From Oxyruncus cristatus (lineage: Eukaryota; Chordata; Aves; Passeriformes; Cotingidae), in NCBI GenBank assembly GCA_013399855.1, contig VXAY01007403.1, forward strand, positions 700,250-764,249: a stretch of 64,000 nt of DNA. Reading direction: 5' to 3'. This document shows, one piece after another, positions 13,401 to 27,068 of this stretch. How positions within the stretch are numbered: position 1 is the first letter of the stretch; the number at the start of each line of letters is the position of its first letter. Both the position numbers and the translations under genes were made by a program. The notes beneath the pieces are model-generated. The model was not told the DNA's origin. It worked only from the letters and a program-made list of their open reading frames with translations, and made no database searches.

Positions 13401-16400
13401 TGATTTCTGTTTCAAATTATTCATAAAAAAACACACTATAAGCTCAGAGAAATGAAAATAATTGTCTACCTTGAGATATCATTTACAATTTCGTTTGGAA
13501 GATCTAGGTGCTCAGAAAATGTTGAAATTGGTGCTTTTTTACTGCAGAATAATAACTGTGTTCTTCCAAGCCCACTGTGTCTGCAATAGCACAGAAATGC
13601 TGTAGATTGTTCCCTGGATTTTTATGGGATTGTCTCTGTTTGGTTTGAGGATTATGGAATGTTAAATACTGTTAGGAGAGAGTAATCCATGTAGGTTGGT
13701 TGTCACCTCTGCCAAAGAAACAGATGGACTGATGACCTTTTCAGGGCAACATTAGATCTATGTGCTTTTGACTGGCAATGGTGCTGGGAGCACTCTTGCT
13801 CTCTGAGGTGTCTTTAGTCACTTAATATTAATTTTTATTACTGAATAGGTGTTGGTTTTTTATTCAAGAAAATGCTCTAAATTTCCCCCTTCAGTTTTTT
13901 AGTCACCCTGTCTCTGGCGTATTTGCCACAGCTGAAGTTGTGCTAGTTCTCCCATGTGAACATTTAGCAGCGTGAATCTTGAACTCTGGCCAGATATCAT
14001 ACACAAATGTCTTTGTCCACACAGGTGTCCCCTACGACCTTTGAGCGCACATTTCTGTTTTCCAAGACATTTCATTTTTGTGTACACCACTCATTAGTCA
14101 CATGATAAGCACAACCACACAGAACTCAGTTGTATAGTCCTAACAATTATGTGTTCCGTTAATGTACAAATCCATGGTAACCTGGGAAAAAATCAATGCC
14201 ATCTCACTGAGAAATATGCAGTTAAAATCTTTAAACAGATTTCCTAATGACATTAACCTGAATTTATTTTTTTGTAATATTTGGCATCTTTCTTAGTCTT
14301 TTATACGTGCATTAGATTATTTCCTATATTTTTGCAGAAACTGTTGATAGTTGAATACAACTATCAAAAGGGAATTTATGGCTCCACCAGTAAGTTTGAG
14401 AAGTTTATGAGAGCAACAGAATCACAGTTTCTGAGGCTACCCTAACCATTTTAGTGCTAATAAAATAAATTAACAAACTGATGTTCTTTGCAACAGTTCT
14501 ATTTCATCATTTAGAAAAAAAAAGTTCATAAGTTCATTTTCTTTCTTTAGATTCTGCTCTGAATGTATATAACATAGTTTTGAAGTTAGAATTGGGAAAC
14601 CATTGAAAAACACTGATAGGTGAGGTCAGAAGCTCACAGCATCATGGGGGTGCGAACAGTTAACTGGACTACTTTTTTTATTGCAATGAGCATTTAGAAC
14701 TGATGGCAATCCCTGGAAGATCACTTAAGTTAAGAGTCCATAGTCATAATTTCGTTATATTTTAGCATTACCCTGGTGTGATGTGTGATGTGGATGCAGA
14801 ATTCAAATACTGAGCAGTCCCAGAAGACAAGAGCTCAGGTTTTCCAAATTATCACTGAAGTATTTTTTTAATGTATGAATGCATATTAAGATTTTGGAGC
14901 TCTTTCATATTTGAGAATAGTTCACTGTGTTCATGGAACCAGATGGGATAATAAACTCAAGAGATCTTAGAGTTGGTGCCTAAGGCTAAAATTTTACTTT
15001 TAGACCTATTTTTGTGAATAGATTCCAAAATGTTTTTAAATTATGTGAAATAGATTCATAAATAAATTAGGTTTGAAAGGTTCTGAGTGGGCTAAACCAT
15101 GACAAGGTCATATAGTCCAATCCCTTTTTCAGGGTAAAACTAATTGAGTATTTTATTTCAGTCTTCTCTTTTTGGTTCATAGTGAGGTTGTTTTGATTCC
15201 TAATACATTGTACATATGTCAGTATTCAACAAATAGCTAGAGCCATAATGGGAGCTAGTGTATATGTTGTCAATGAGTTTTGTTATTTCTGTCAGTCACT
15301 GTAATGGTCCATGGTTTTTTAGTTATTCTTTATCATGCTTCAGGTTGTAGTATTCTGATTAGTGGAAAAATGACCTAAATCACAAAGACAGTGTGCAGAA
15401 TGGCCAAAAATAGTTAACTTGAAGAATGGCTAATAAAAAATTGTAGAGAAAATTATCCAAAAATAATTATGGCTGAGTCATCTTTAATCTCTAGGTTTTG
15501 GAAAAAGTTTGGTGTTTAGCAAGTCAAGGTTCAGTGTTGCCAGGAGTTTGCATTAAAAAAAAAAAAATTATAGTTTCTTCCGATATTTTACATCACTCAC
15601 ACAAAGCAAGGCATGTTTGCGTGCCTTCCCTTTTGCTTGTGATATGTCACAGCTGTACCATGCTGTTGGTAGCTTCTGGCACTGAAAGACAAGATAAGGA
15701 ATCAGTATTGAATAGTGTTCTGGAAAGGGGAAAGAGAAGAGGCAGCCAGACAAGAATACTCGTAGTTAAAGCTTGTAGGGCAAAGATAAGGCAGTATAAA
15801 AAGAGAAATAGATTAATGCTAGCCAAAGGGGTTAAGATAATGAGGATTTTTTTACAACATCAGAGGGAAAAAAACAAATAATAAAAAGACTGAAAGGGAT
15901 GATAATAATCTTATTTAAAATATCTGAGTTAAAAAGCTTCTGTTTAGGAATAAGAAATGAAGGGTGATTCTAGAACAGTAAAAAAGTATGAAGAAATTGG
16001 CAAACAAGAAATAAGGTCATCTGTGAGAAATCCGAATATGCAGGTATAGAGTGGTATAGGGAGTATGTATTATAGACTATTAAAGTAAATAAATAACACA
16101 GGATTGTATAATTTTTTTTTTTAATTTAAGAAGAAAATAGTTAACTTCAGAGTTCTAAGAATCCAATTTCTAGACTAGTAAAACTATGAAAGTAACATGA
16201 AAGGATATCACTATGTGAAAGTAACAAAATGTTACCAATTACCATGACTTTCTGTATTAAATTTATTTTAATACTATAAATGTTAACCAGCTTTTTTTTT
16301 GGGGGGGTGGGGTGCAATTGTAAAATGGGTAAATGAAAGAGGTGGGTAAATGAGAAGATATGTATATTACTCATATTTCTATAAAACTTAATTCAGATTA

Positions 16401-17142
16401 GTTTAGGTTTTAGCACATTTAAAAGCAGACTGTGGGCTATGCAAACAGTATAAATAATTAGCAGTAGAGTTCTGACATCTGCATAAAATTGTATTTGAAC
16501 TTATATCTTCAGTAGTGATTTAAAGAAAATAATGTACTTGATGAAACTTGGAGTTTAGCAATAAATTTGGAGGGCATGCAAGTACCAGTGGGGACTGGGA
16601 GAAAAGAAAGAAGATTTAAATCAGTTAGAAATATGGGGAGGACATATGATAATAGAATTTAGAATACTGTAAACTAAAACTCTGTCCTGGAAATAAACTG
16701 GAATAAAATGGGAAGGAAAATCCTGAAAGCACTAATAGTGAATGATACGTGGAAGTGATTGCAGAGAGGAGATGTCAGAGAGTGATTTGGAACTCAAAAC
16801 AAAAGGTCCCTATGTAAGCAAAGACTGAAAAGGTGGCTTTCATCCTAAATTTATTGTTATAATATATGGTAAAATTTCATGCAACACTTCTCTATTTTTC
16901 CTAATTTAGGCATTATTGTTACACGTTTTTACTCACTAAATATATTACAGTGAATCTGATTATCTATCTTTTAATTTTCCATTAAAACCTCTATGATCTG
17001 ATAGTAAAGAATCTGCATGATCTCATAAATCAGTACGGTAATAAAAGATAGGAAATTTTTGTCCTCTCAACATGAAATAATTAAGATATTGTAGGCAAAA
17101 TAGGCAGATTTAACTCTTAAATTTAGTTGGTATTTTTCGTCT
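7424..17142. other. AT-rich non-coding DNA, no gene seen
   Basis: There is no clear exon or transposon. A slightly GC-richer patch with a few CpGs lies at about 11880-12400 and contains chance frames on both strands. A short stretch at about 15090-15135, with the words AAGGTCAT and AGTCCAATCCC, loosely recalls a CR1 3' end but is too short to call. T/A runs and a strong 10-bp hairpin (14344-14367) are present. Confidence 0.55.
14344..14367. repeat. Perfect inverted repeat, 10-bp arms
   Basis: TTGATAGTTG (14344-14353) is followed by the 4-base loop AATA and its exact complement, CAACTATCAA (14358-14367). It may form a small hairpin. No function is assigned. Confidence 0.8.
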
Positions 17143-17732
17143 AGAATCATAGAACGGCTTGGGTTGGAAGGGTCCTTGAAGATCATCTAGTTCCAACCCT
17201 CCTGCCATGGGCAGGGACACCTCCCATTAGACCAGATTGCTCAAAGCCCCATCCAACCTGGCCTTGAACACTTCCAGGCATGGGGCCTCCACAACTTCTC
17301 TGGGCAACCAGTTCCAGTGCTTAGCTACACTCTTGAGTAAAGAATTTCTTCCTAACATCTAATCCTCTTGTAGTTTAAAACCATTTCTACTTGTCCTATT
17401 ACTGTCTGCCAGTGTAAAAAGTTGCTCTCCCTCTCTTTTATAAGCCCCCTTTAAGTACTGGAAAGCCACAATGAGGTCTTCTTGGAGCCTTCTCTTATCA
17501 AGGCTGAACGACCCCAAGCTTTCTCAGCTTGTCTTTGCAGGAGAGGTACTCCAGCCCTCTGATCATCTTTGTGACCCTTTGCTGGACCCACTCCAAAAAG
17601 TCCACGTCTTTCCTGTGCTGATGATCCCAGAGCTAGACAGAGATGAGGTCTCATGAGAGTGGAATAGAGGGGCAGAATCACCTCCCTACACCTGCTGGTC
17701 ACTCCTCTTTTGATGCAGCCCAGGATGTGGAC
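17143..17732 (-). mobile_element. CR1 LINE 3' fragment (~590 bp)
   Basis: The left edge reads AGAATCATAGAAC, then a line matching the complement of the CR1 3' tail (GGTTGGAAGGGTCCTTGAAG, then CATCTAGTTCCAACC). The element therefore lies on the minus strand with its 3' end at the left. The similarity continues through the usual 3' UTR and end of the reverse-transcriptase frame to about TGCAGCCCAGGAT, then stops. It is 5'-truncated as most CR1 copies are. Point changes and small indels break any frame, so it is dead. It is the longest CR1 copy in the window. Confidence 0.95.
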
Positions 17733-20700
17733 AATGACATCTCAGTGCCAGATATGGATGAAACATGAATGATAGAAGGACCAGTGGGCATGAGTGACAC
17801 AAAACAAAGTGTGGGTAGGAAGGCTTAATAGCTCATGGGGTAGCAAATTGGACCAACCATCACCATTGCCCCAGGGTGAGATTTTCTGTTCATTGAGTTT
17901 TATGAGTATTAAACTGTCATTTATTTCAGAATAGAAAAACAGTTCATGAACTACATGTTTCAGTGCTTACAGCAAGACTGAAATGGAACCTAACTGGTGC
18001 GTAAATGCTTTTCCTGAGTCTCTGTTGTAAGGTGAATTCTATCCTAAATACCTCCAGAAAATGTTTTGGGTCTGCAAAACAAAGCTAAGCCTTTCTAAGG
18101 ATCACTGTTTTCTCTTTTGAAAATTAGCTTACTTCACCCTGGAGGGATTCTTAAGGGGTCACAGGATATTCAGAAATCAGGGTATTTTTTGCAGGAGTTT
18201 CTTCTTTCCTATTAAGGTAAAGGCAGTCTTTCAGTCAGCCTCCAGCACTTTTTCTTGTTTGTCTTCTCAATTTCTCGTTTCAGGATTGATTCCTTGAAGA
18301 CTAGAGAAGAATATACTCTGGGGAAAGCCTGCAATGATTTCCTATGTCACCCCTAGATTGTCTTAGGGCTAAATACACCAAGCATGTCATACTAAAGCAA
18401 AGAATTAATTCACTGAGACCACGATCTTGGTAAAAAGGATTAGACAGCTATAGGAATAAAAGGGAACATCCCCAGTTATACAAGAGAGAAGTTTAATTCG
18501 TTTCTTTCTGCACGGAATAATTACTTTTTGCATGTTTGGAGAAGACTTGTCTGCTTTGGGTTTCTTCTGCTGTCAGAAGACTTGTCTTAGATTTAAAGTG
18601 CCTTTAGCAGGTGTATTCTTATATGTTCCAAAAGTCAATGCTAAAGAAAACTTAAGATTCTGACATATGTCAGTTGGGTTGTATTGAACTCTAGAAGGCT
18701 CACTTTCCTAGTATGTAGAAAGTTCAAATCTGTGATACATTTAATTCCTTGCCAAGACACTTCTAGTAAGAGAATACCTAATTAGATACACCCTTTTCAG
18801 ATTCAAAACATGGTATTTCCTAGGCCCCTATGAACAAATGTGTAGTGAAGCTGTATTTAAGAAAGAAGAAATCTTTATTAGAAAACATTACAAGAGATTA
18901 GGGTCACGTATTTGTTCACAAAAATGTGGCTTTAAAAAGTATACTTATATTTTTCCCCAAAGGAACATGAAATGCCATTTGTAAGGACACAGTGGCCTCT
19001 GAAATGAAAGGGATATAAAAGATGGAAAAATGAGTCCTGGAAACACTTTGATATTGTAAGAACACAGAAAGCTGCTTTCTATAGAAAATTTTAACTTTTC
19101 TGTTATTTTTGCAGTACATCTTTCAAAAGACCTGCATATTTTTCAGCTCTTCTCATACACAGAAAATAAACAAACACTACTAGTTTTCATTAAAAAAAAA
19201 AAAAGAAACAAAAAAAAAAGACAAACAAAAAAACCAACCTGGAGTATTTTGCACAGTATTTTGCTGGGGAGACATAAAAATAAACTTTGCGCCTGGAGGA
19301 ATGTGTTAGAGTTTGCAAAATGTCAAGAAAATTTCTTTTTTTTTCCCCTTTCTTTTCAGCATGCTGAGTTCTGTACAGAGGAAGCATATAGCAATTTCTT
19401 AATTTAAGGGAAGATAGATCTTTCTGAAGTCTTTGCTACAGAGAAATACCAGATCTCATCTTTTTAGCAGATGTAACTGAAAAATTCTTTCCAAAGAGAA
19501 ATATACTTTTTATATATACTTACATACATTGCTCATCAGATTAGCAGAGAAACATTGAAATAGCATTTTATATGTATTCTTCGTTTGTTCAAGACGAGTT
19601 ACCTTGTTGTTCTTTATTTATTCTTTAATACCAAAGAAAACTTGAAAAAAAAAAATCCATGTAAGTTAATGCAAAATAGAGGTGTTTGTAAAGACAGAAA
19701 AAAACATTCCAACATTTTCTTTGAGAAAAACCAATAATGCTGTTCTTTCCAGACTTAGGTATCATTAAATAAGAGGTTCTTTTTCTTTCTGTTGGTATTT
19801 GTGGTCGTTCATAAGTAGAATTCCACTTCTGTATTGTTGATGTATTCTCAGATAATATCCTACCATGGGTTTTTGTGGTAGAAGTGTCTTTTACATTTCT
19901 TCAATGATTTATCTGCAGTAAAATCCTGCCTTTCACTTTAGATTCTGTCAGATTCTGAAACCAACAGAGTAAAAGGCTTTTGTGCTTTAACATGCTCAAG
20001 GCTTAAGGTCAAATAGCCTATATATATAGCTCCATTTCATCTAAAAACATCAGTAAATTTATTAATTTTTAAAAGTAATTTAAGCATCTAGAATGTAAAC
20101 CTTCTATAAGGTGTCCAGTTTCAATCTATGCTACTCTTCATGATACTTAGTTCAAGAGAAACAGGCTTTGAAGCAGACCAGAAATCTGATATTAGGTTTT
20201 ATAGAATAGAATATAGATGGATTTCCTAACCTTTTTATTGAAGAACATGTAGTAAAACAACAGTAAACAAAATGAATCATCAGAATAGCACACAAGCTGT
20301 AAGCTTACATAATCTTAAGTCCGCTATCATATTTTATTTCTGGATAGAGTTTTTATCAAGTCTGTTGCTAAACCAGTGTCTTATGCCATCATTTGATTGA
20401 TTCATAAACAATTTATGGTAAAATTCTCAACGATTTGTAAATTATTTTTTTTCTAAAAGGTTTTGCAATGTCCAGAAGTATTATATAACCTTTTTAAAAA
20501 TAAATCCCTATCCTAACGTAACCTGCTTGTTACTCTTTTTCTTCCTGATGAAGACAATGGTAGTGGGATTTGACACACTAATGTGCCAATATAAAAATTT
20601 AACTTCTTACAGTTAATAGTTATCAACACAACTCAGGGAATGCTTTTTAATGATGAGTCAATCGAAAGTTTAACCCTCTTTTCTCAAAGCAAACTTGTGA

Positions 20701-21650
20701 CCCAATCGGGATTTTATTAAATGCATTATTTTCTAAATATTGTATTATTATTTTTACTCTTTTAATCTTTGATTTGAGCCTTTGCCCATCAGTGATTTCT
20801 TACATAATATTACATATCATTTCTTCTGTTCCTTACTTGAAAGAATTTAAAAACTGTTCAAAAAATGAAGTTGAATGGTTTCAACCAAATCCTATAAAAT
20901 CCAAGTGTGAGAATGTGTGAATCGCGCTATCAGTGTAGAAGACAAGTATATTTTCATTTCACAATCTACGTCTTCCTTTTTGTGTTTGTGCAACTTGTGT
21001 TTGAAAATCCTGAGACATGAATTTTTATAGCTGTCATTCCATCCATCTGACTGACTTTTAAATAAGCAGTAGTAGAAGAAAGTCTTCAGCTTAACCTTGT
21101 GTATAGAAGGAGTAAATTACACTATGCCTTACTTTCTTCAGTATCCCAATTCTTTAGAGTGCCAGTAAAAGCAACATTGCTATCTCAGCTCTGGCTCCTG
21201 TGAATCTCCCGAAGTAATTCTTTACGTTGTAATGCTTGTCTGCCTCCAAAAGGCTCTAGATTTCTGATAAGTTCCTTTCATTTTTGCTGTTAAAACTGTT
21301 TTCTTTTATAAACAGTTTACTTGGAAGGGAAAGACAATAACTCCTCAGTCCAATAATTGGGCAACTTACTTATGGTGAAAAACATTAGCAATTTAGGGAT
21401 ATGAATGTGATCTCCTATATTGCCCAGGAGTACTATAATCAGACAGAAAATTCTTTATTGTCTGCCTTTTATGGAAAATCGTGGATGTTTAAGTCTGTCT
21501 TGGCCTCATGTACAAGTTGGAAAAAAAATATAGAAAGTTTTGGTTTTCGGTTGGTTCCTCGTCAGCACAGTGCTCTGAATTCAGATTATGATTTCATTGT
21601 ATTGGGTGAAATTTCTCAGAAAGTTGTTTGAACTAATCATTTCAAACTGA
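17733..21650. other. AT-rich non-coding DNA, no gene seen
   Basis: No exon or known repeat is recognised apart from an A-rich tract at about 19192-19232. The remaining frames are short and without familiar motifs. Confidence 0.55.
19190..19234 (+). repeat. A-rich low-complexity tract
   Basis: Runs of A are interrupted by G and C (A13, GAAAC, A10, then GACAAAC with further A runs). No transposon is attached that I can recognise. Confidence 0.85.
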
Positions 21651-21720
21651 TTCAATTCAATTCAATTCAATCTAAGTTCAGTCTAAGAGAGCTTGATTGT
21701 CCAAGATCAAAATAGGAGGT
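21651..21720 (+). repeat. 70-bp duplication, left copy, with (TTCAA)4
   Basis: Begins with four TTCAA units and then unique sequence. It is identical to 21722-21791 on the other side of a single N. Confidence 0.95.
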
Positions 21721-21721
21721 N
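21721..21721. other. Single-N contig junction
   Basis: One N lies between two exact 70-bp copies. This is best read as two contigs whose overlap was not merged, so the duplication is probably not real. Confidence 0.9.
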
Positions 21722-21791
21722 TTCAATTCAATTCAATTCAATCTAAGTTCAGTCTAAGAGAGCTTGATTGTCCAAGATCAAAATAGGAGGT
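21722..21791 (+). repeat. 70-bp duplication, right copy
   Basis: Exact copy of 21651-21720, continuing into unique DNA. The absence of any difference argues for an assembly artefact rather than an old tandem duplication. Confidence 0.95.
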
Positions 21792-23219
21792 GTATTACAA
21801 TGCTTGTATTCTGAATTCCTGTTTTTATTTGTTGTTTGGTTTCCAAACAGTGTATCCAGGCATATTATGAGGTAAAATATTTTATCCTGCCATCCTACTT
21901 AGTGCTTTTATTTCACAGAGGTTGCGGGAGACAGTTGTTTGTGGCATATCAGAACAAACTGTCTGTACTTATTTCCTTTAAGTGGTCATGATTGCAGTTC
22001 TGATGGACCAGCTATCATGATATATAGTTGAAGTTTCCCTGCACTACAGGGCAATACACTTTAACATCGAAGGGACTATGTACTAGGAGTAGCACGTCTG
22101 CAGTTGTTTCTGTTTTTACAAAAGATAGAGTATCTTCTATGTCTGAGATTTAGTACTTCATATTGAAAAACCTGAAGTGCTTTCACTGCCTTAGTGAGTT
22201 GGTTTAAACTGAATTGTACAAAAAAGCTTGGGAGGACCTTGGGAAATCACTGTCTCTTTCCTCCTTTTGCCCAAAAAATTCTGGACTTGATCTAAACTGT
22301 TCCTGAAGAGATGTAAATCTAACCTGTTTTTAGACACTGCCAGGGACTCAGATTTGTCAGCCACGACAGACAAGCTGTTTTACTAGCTGTTCTTAATAAA
22401 AGTTTTGGTTAGCATTGGTTTGGTTTTGATTTCTGAAAGTTTTTTTCTTACTAAGCAGTTCTTTTATTAATCATTGTGAATATAAAGAAAAAAACATTTT
22501 CTTCTTCTTTGGCAGGTATCTTTAATGAAACTGAAGACTATGATCACCCTAGACATAAGCTTGCAAAAATGCCCTTAATGAATCCTTCTATCCATAACAC
22601 TTCCATTTTCTCGGCTAATTATCTCCAATTTCTTCAGCTATAGATTTATAATTCCTGTTTTTCTCTACTGGATTGGCTCCAAGTGAATCACCTTCTGTGA
22701 GAGCAACTCTCAAGGCAAGATGCAGAGCTTAAACCAGCTGTTAGTTCAAACAGATTACTCCTCGTGTCTCACAGATGACACAGATGACAAGTATAACACT
22801 GAGCTTTCTGAGAACTACTGGGTATTGCTGAGTCTGGTTTAGTTAAGATTCCAAAGACCTCCAGATATTCTCCTAATTATTGCTGACTAGTAAGTTATAC
22901 CTCCAATGTCTGTGTAGCTGTTGCTTAAATAACATTATATATGTATTTGCTCTTATTCATCCCAAGAAAATAGTGACTTCTCATTGTTTTCTTCCACTTC
23001 AGAATTACTGCATGTAATCTTTAGGGTAGTGGTATCCATGTTATTAAAAATGTGAATAGAACCAGAGCCCAAACAGAACCCTGCATAATTCTGCTTAATA
23101 AATCCTTCTGTTCTTAAAGAGATCCTCTAATCTTCCAATTACCTTTTCCATTATGTTTTGCATCTATTTTGTCATATGTTGGTTTTATCTGGACCTTTTT
23201 CTTTCTTCTGCTAATTTAT
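21792..23219. other. AT-rich non-coding DNA, no gene seen
   Basis: No exon, RNA gene or transposon is recognised in this stretch. Confidence 0.55.
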
Positions 23220-23497
23220 AGAATGACAGAATGGTTTCTGTTGGAATGAACCATTGAAGATCATCTAGTTCCAACCCTACTGCCAGGGGCAGGGACAGCT
23301 TTCACTTGAACAGCTTGCTCAGAGCTCCATCCAACTTGACCGTGAATAGTTCTAGGGGTGGGGCATCAACAGTTCTTCTAGGCAACCTGTTCCAGTGCCT
23401 CCCTACCTTGACATTAAAGAATTTCTTCCTAATAGCTAACCTAAGCCTACTCTCTTTCAGTTTAAAGCCATTCCATCTCATCCACTCACTACATGTT
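23220..23497 (-). mobile_element. CR1 LINE 3' fragment (~280 bp)
   Basis: Starts AGAATGACAGAATGG, followed by the complement of the CR1 tail (CATCTAGTTCCAACCCTACT, then GGGCAGGGACAGC). The frame end around AAGAATTTCTTCCTAATAGC is also recognisable. Similarity fades after about CACTACATG. It is on the minus strand, clearly diverged and non-functional. Confidence 0.93.
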
Positions 23498-25029
23498 TGT
23501 TTGGGGTTTTTTCTTTTTTCCCCTACATGAGAAGTTCATGTGTAAATTCACACACTACATTTCCTCCCATCCTTATTGTACATTAGCAGAAGACAACTGT
23601 GTCTTAGAGGACAGTATATGATTGTCTACCAAGTGTTGCAGTTGTTTTACAACCTAGTCTAGTGGAAGTTTACTGTTGAAGTTGTTTTACAACTGCTGGC
23701 CTTCTTCTTTCAGGTTGGGATATTTAAGCAGTATATACAGAGAGGGGACTAAGATTTGTCATTCCTAATCGTTGTCAAAGATTCTGAAAGGTGTCCAGTT
23801 TCCCCATTCTAACAGTTATTGTGGTGAGTAACAGTATGCAGTTTAATAATGTAGTTTGAACTTTAAGAGATGAGCAACATCCTCATCAGGTTTACAACTC
23901 CATTTTGATGTAATGGGTATCCGTTTGTCCTGGTATCCAGTTGATAAGTAATAATCAATAGATTATTTATTCAGTAACAGTTGCACGCCCTGAATATACT
24001 GCAATTTATGTGTTGTTTAAACTTTTAAAGTTAATCCCCATTTTCAGTTAAGTAAATTGTATCATAATTTAGGAGGTGTTAGTGTACAGGCTGTGTATTG
24101 ACCCTCTGCATTAGAGTTTTATTGTTCCCCAGTTGCTCTCCTGTGAAAAAAAATACAGTTATACTGTCAGAGAGGAGAAACGATGCAATATGACTTTAGG
24201 CACATCTAAATGAATGCAGGAGGGGTGACCTGACCTCCTCTGATTACACTCTGAACTGCTGGATAAGGGCCAGCTCTGATGCAAAAACAATGTACTCACA
24301 TTAGTGAATTTCTGTGTCTTTTTGTAAAGCTCCTTTGCTACAATATGGCACTTTTCTAATGTGCCTGAATTGCTTGGGGCCCAAAACGGGCTCATGCCTG
24401 ACTATGTAGGGTGTGAATGGAGTTCTGTCTGTATCCATCCATATAGACAAGACCTTAGGTAACCAACCACATACGTGAAGTACCAAATTGGGAACAGAGC
24501 AAATAATTTCCAGAACCTATTCTCTGACCTTAACAACCACAAAGGATTTAATTCATTCCTGTGAACAAAAGTGAAATTTGAGTATGATGTTTTTCTATCT
24601 CTACTAAAAAAATACATTTTTGCTTATATTTGTCACAAAATCTTCTTTTAGCAGGTGCATAGATATTTAGAATATAATCAAACATGATTTTTTGCTCCAC
24701 TGATATTCCCTGGCATGATTACAATGAGGCTTTGACTGTGCTTGTTTATTCAAGTAAGCTGTTTGGGATTGATTTCTTTATACATAGCATCTAGAGAAGT
24801 GGAAGAAGGGGAGAATATTGGTATTTTTAAGTGCTTCTCCTTGTGGTACCAAATACAAAGCAATTTCTCTAAGTTAAAGTTTTGATCGCCACTGTACCTC
24901 TTCTTAGTAAGGATAGGTATGATGCTGACAAGTGAAATACCTAAACCAAGTTCCAAAATTTGCAACTTACAGGAATATATATAAGGTCATTTGAAGGTAC
25001 TTTGGTATTTTTTCCCCCTTATCCCCTTG
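23498..25029. other. AT-rich non-coding DNA, no gene seen
   Basis: Overlapping short frames on the minus strand at 24159-24617 show no recognisable domain. A small local duplication of AGTTGTTTTACAAC lies within 23640-23695. Nothing else is identified. Confidence 0.5.
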
Positions 25030-25473
25030 AGTGGAGGACTGTGTTCAGCTCTGGGGCTCCCAACGCAAGGACATGGATCTGTTGGAGTGATTCCAAAGGA
25101 AGTGACCATGTTGATGATCAGAGGGCCAGAACAGCTCTCCTATGAAGACAGGATGAGAGAGCTGGACTGTTAAGCCTGGAGAAGAGGCCTTGGGGAGACC
25201 TTAGAGGAGCCTCCCAGTACGTAAAGGGAGCCTACAAGAGAGATGGAGAGGGACTTTTTATAAGGCCATGTAGTGATAGGACAAGGAGTAATGAGAGAGG
25301 GTAGGTTTAGATTAGACATTAGGAAGAAATTCTTTACTTGGAGGGTGGTGAGGCACTGGAACACTTTGCCTAGAGAAGCCATGGGTGCTCCACCACTGGA
25401 AGTGTTCAAGGCCAAGTTGAATAGAGCCCTGATCAACCTGGTCTAGTGGAAGATATCCCTACCCATGGCAGGG
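25030..25473 (+). mobile_element. CR1 LINE fragment lacking its 3' tail (~445 bp)
   Basis: Plus-strand CR1 sequence from about TGTGTTCAGCTCTGGGGCTC, through GACAGGATGAGAGAGCTGGA and ATTAGGAAGAAATTCTTTAC, to CCCATGGCAGGG. It then stops abruptly. The normal final segment (GTTGGAACTAGATGATC onward to the ATTCTATGATT repeats) is absent. CR1 copies are usually cut at the 5' end and keep the 3' end, so this copy has probably lost its tail by a later deletion or rearrangement. Indels disrupt the frame. Confidence 0.93.
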
Positions 25474-27068
25474 AGGAAGAAAACAGGCAATTGTGTTGTC
25501 AGGCTGATCTCCAGTCAGTGTCATTGATACAGACTGGATGGAGTGGATGATGCCGTGTAATGATGTGTGCCTTGAAACCAGCTGAGACCAACTTTTTTTC
25601 CTTCAACTGATGTGCACCATCCCAGGAAAGACTCTTGGGATTTCTTGTTGGGGAGCATATTAATGCATAGTTTGATAACATACTAAATCCAAGCTATCTT
25701 TTGTGTCTATTAGGCAATAAATAACTACTTTATACTTTAAAGCTATATGTACCCTCCTTACCAGTTTCTTTGCAAATGGTTAAAGATGTCTGACCAAGCC
25801 AATCCAAACAGGGATCATGACATATCTCAAGGAAAAAAAAAGCTCTAAAGTATTTAGTCAACAAAAATGTGAATATAATGGCTTTGAACTGTTACTATGT
25901 ATAAATTAGGTAAAAACCACTTTTTTCCTAAGCCTCACCTATGATATGAAAATAATACTATACTCATATTGATATTATGTAGTAGTTTGTAGAGGATGTT
26001 GAACATTTTACGGCAAATGAATTATCAATTTATTAAACAAGTAAAACTGAGAACTAAAACCTTCAGATTTTAAAAGTTTCATAAATTCAATTCACTTTTC
26101 TATGTTGAGTAAAAATAAAACACCACCACCAACAAAAAACCCTGTCAAACTTTCAAGAACTCATACACAGAAAAAAAATTATGTAAAAAATTTGGAAAAT
26201 TAGTGAAGGAGGTCAAAAGAAGCTTGTGCTGGCTTGTGCTTCATCCAGGGGAGTCTGTGCTGTCACCACCATGTCAGCTGATCACCAAAAATATCTATGG
26301 CAGAACTGGGTGGAGACAAAGTCATGACAAGACAGCAACTGATGGGTAAAATGCCATTGAAGTTGAGTGGCACTGCTTTAAAAGTTTAAAAAAAAAAAAC
26401 CATCGAAACCCTAAAATACCATTTCACTGCAATTTACCTTATGTGAATATCTGTTCAATAGTTAGGGAATATGTGTTAACATAATAAGAACTGACACCTT
26501 TTTGAACCTGAGCAGCAAAATAGAAGAAGGCAGATGACTTGATTTCATTTCTCATTCCAATCTGGTTTTGTTTTGTCAGTTTAATGGATAATAATCAACC
26601 TACACCTCTTCTTAATACCTAAATCCACTTTTCTTCTCTTGTTTATGTATTAAAAAAAGAGATTTTCAGTCAATTCTTCTTCTTCTTAGAACTATCAAAA
26701 ACCCTATCATGAAATACACTCAGCCTTGTCTGTAGGAGTGAAGCCTCTTAATGTATTCAGTGGAGCAACTCTTCAATAGCTTGGTGAGCAGAGCTGTGTG
26801 TTAGTGGAGCTTTTGACCTTCAGTCGCTCTCACTTCTGTTGCCATTGTGGCCTCCTGATTCTGCAGCAGATTATCCCTGCTCCGCACTCCTGAATTTAAT
26901 TTCTTAGAAACTAGGAGTGCTTTAGATGAGGGGCTGCATAAAGGTCTTTTATGTTTTCCTGGGATAAATATTAAAATTGGCAGACATATGCTGACTATAC
27001 TGTGCAGGAGGATCCAGACAGCTGAGTGGTTGCTTAAGGATCTGAATGACAACTGGGGACAGCTTAAT

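Noticed and set aside
15498..15881. 127-codon plus-strand frame
   Set aside because: It contains a poly-Lys run from an A tract, is rich in basic residues and has no recognisable domain. The composition explains it.
26254..26326. Good start context (CACCACCATGTC) followed by a short frame
   Set aside because: The frame stops after 18 codons and has no splice donor or family match.
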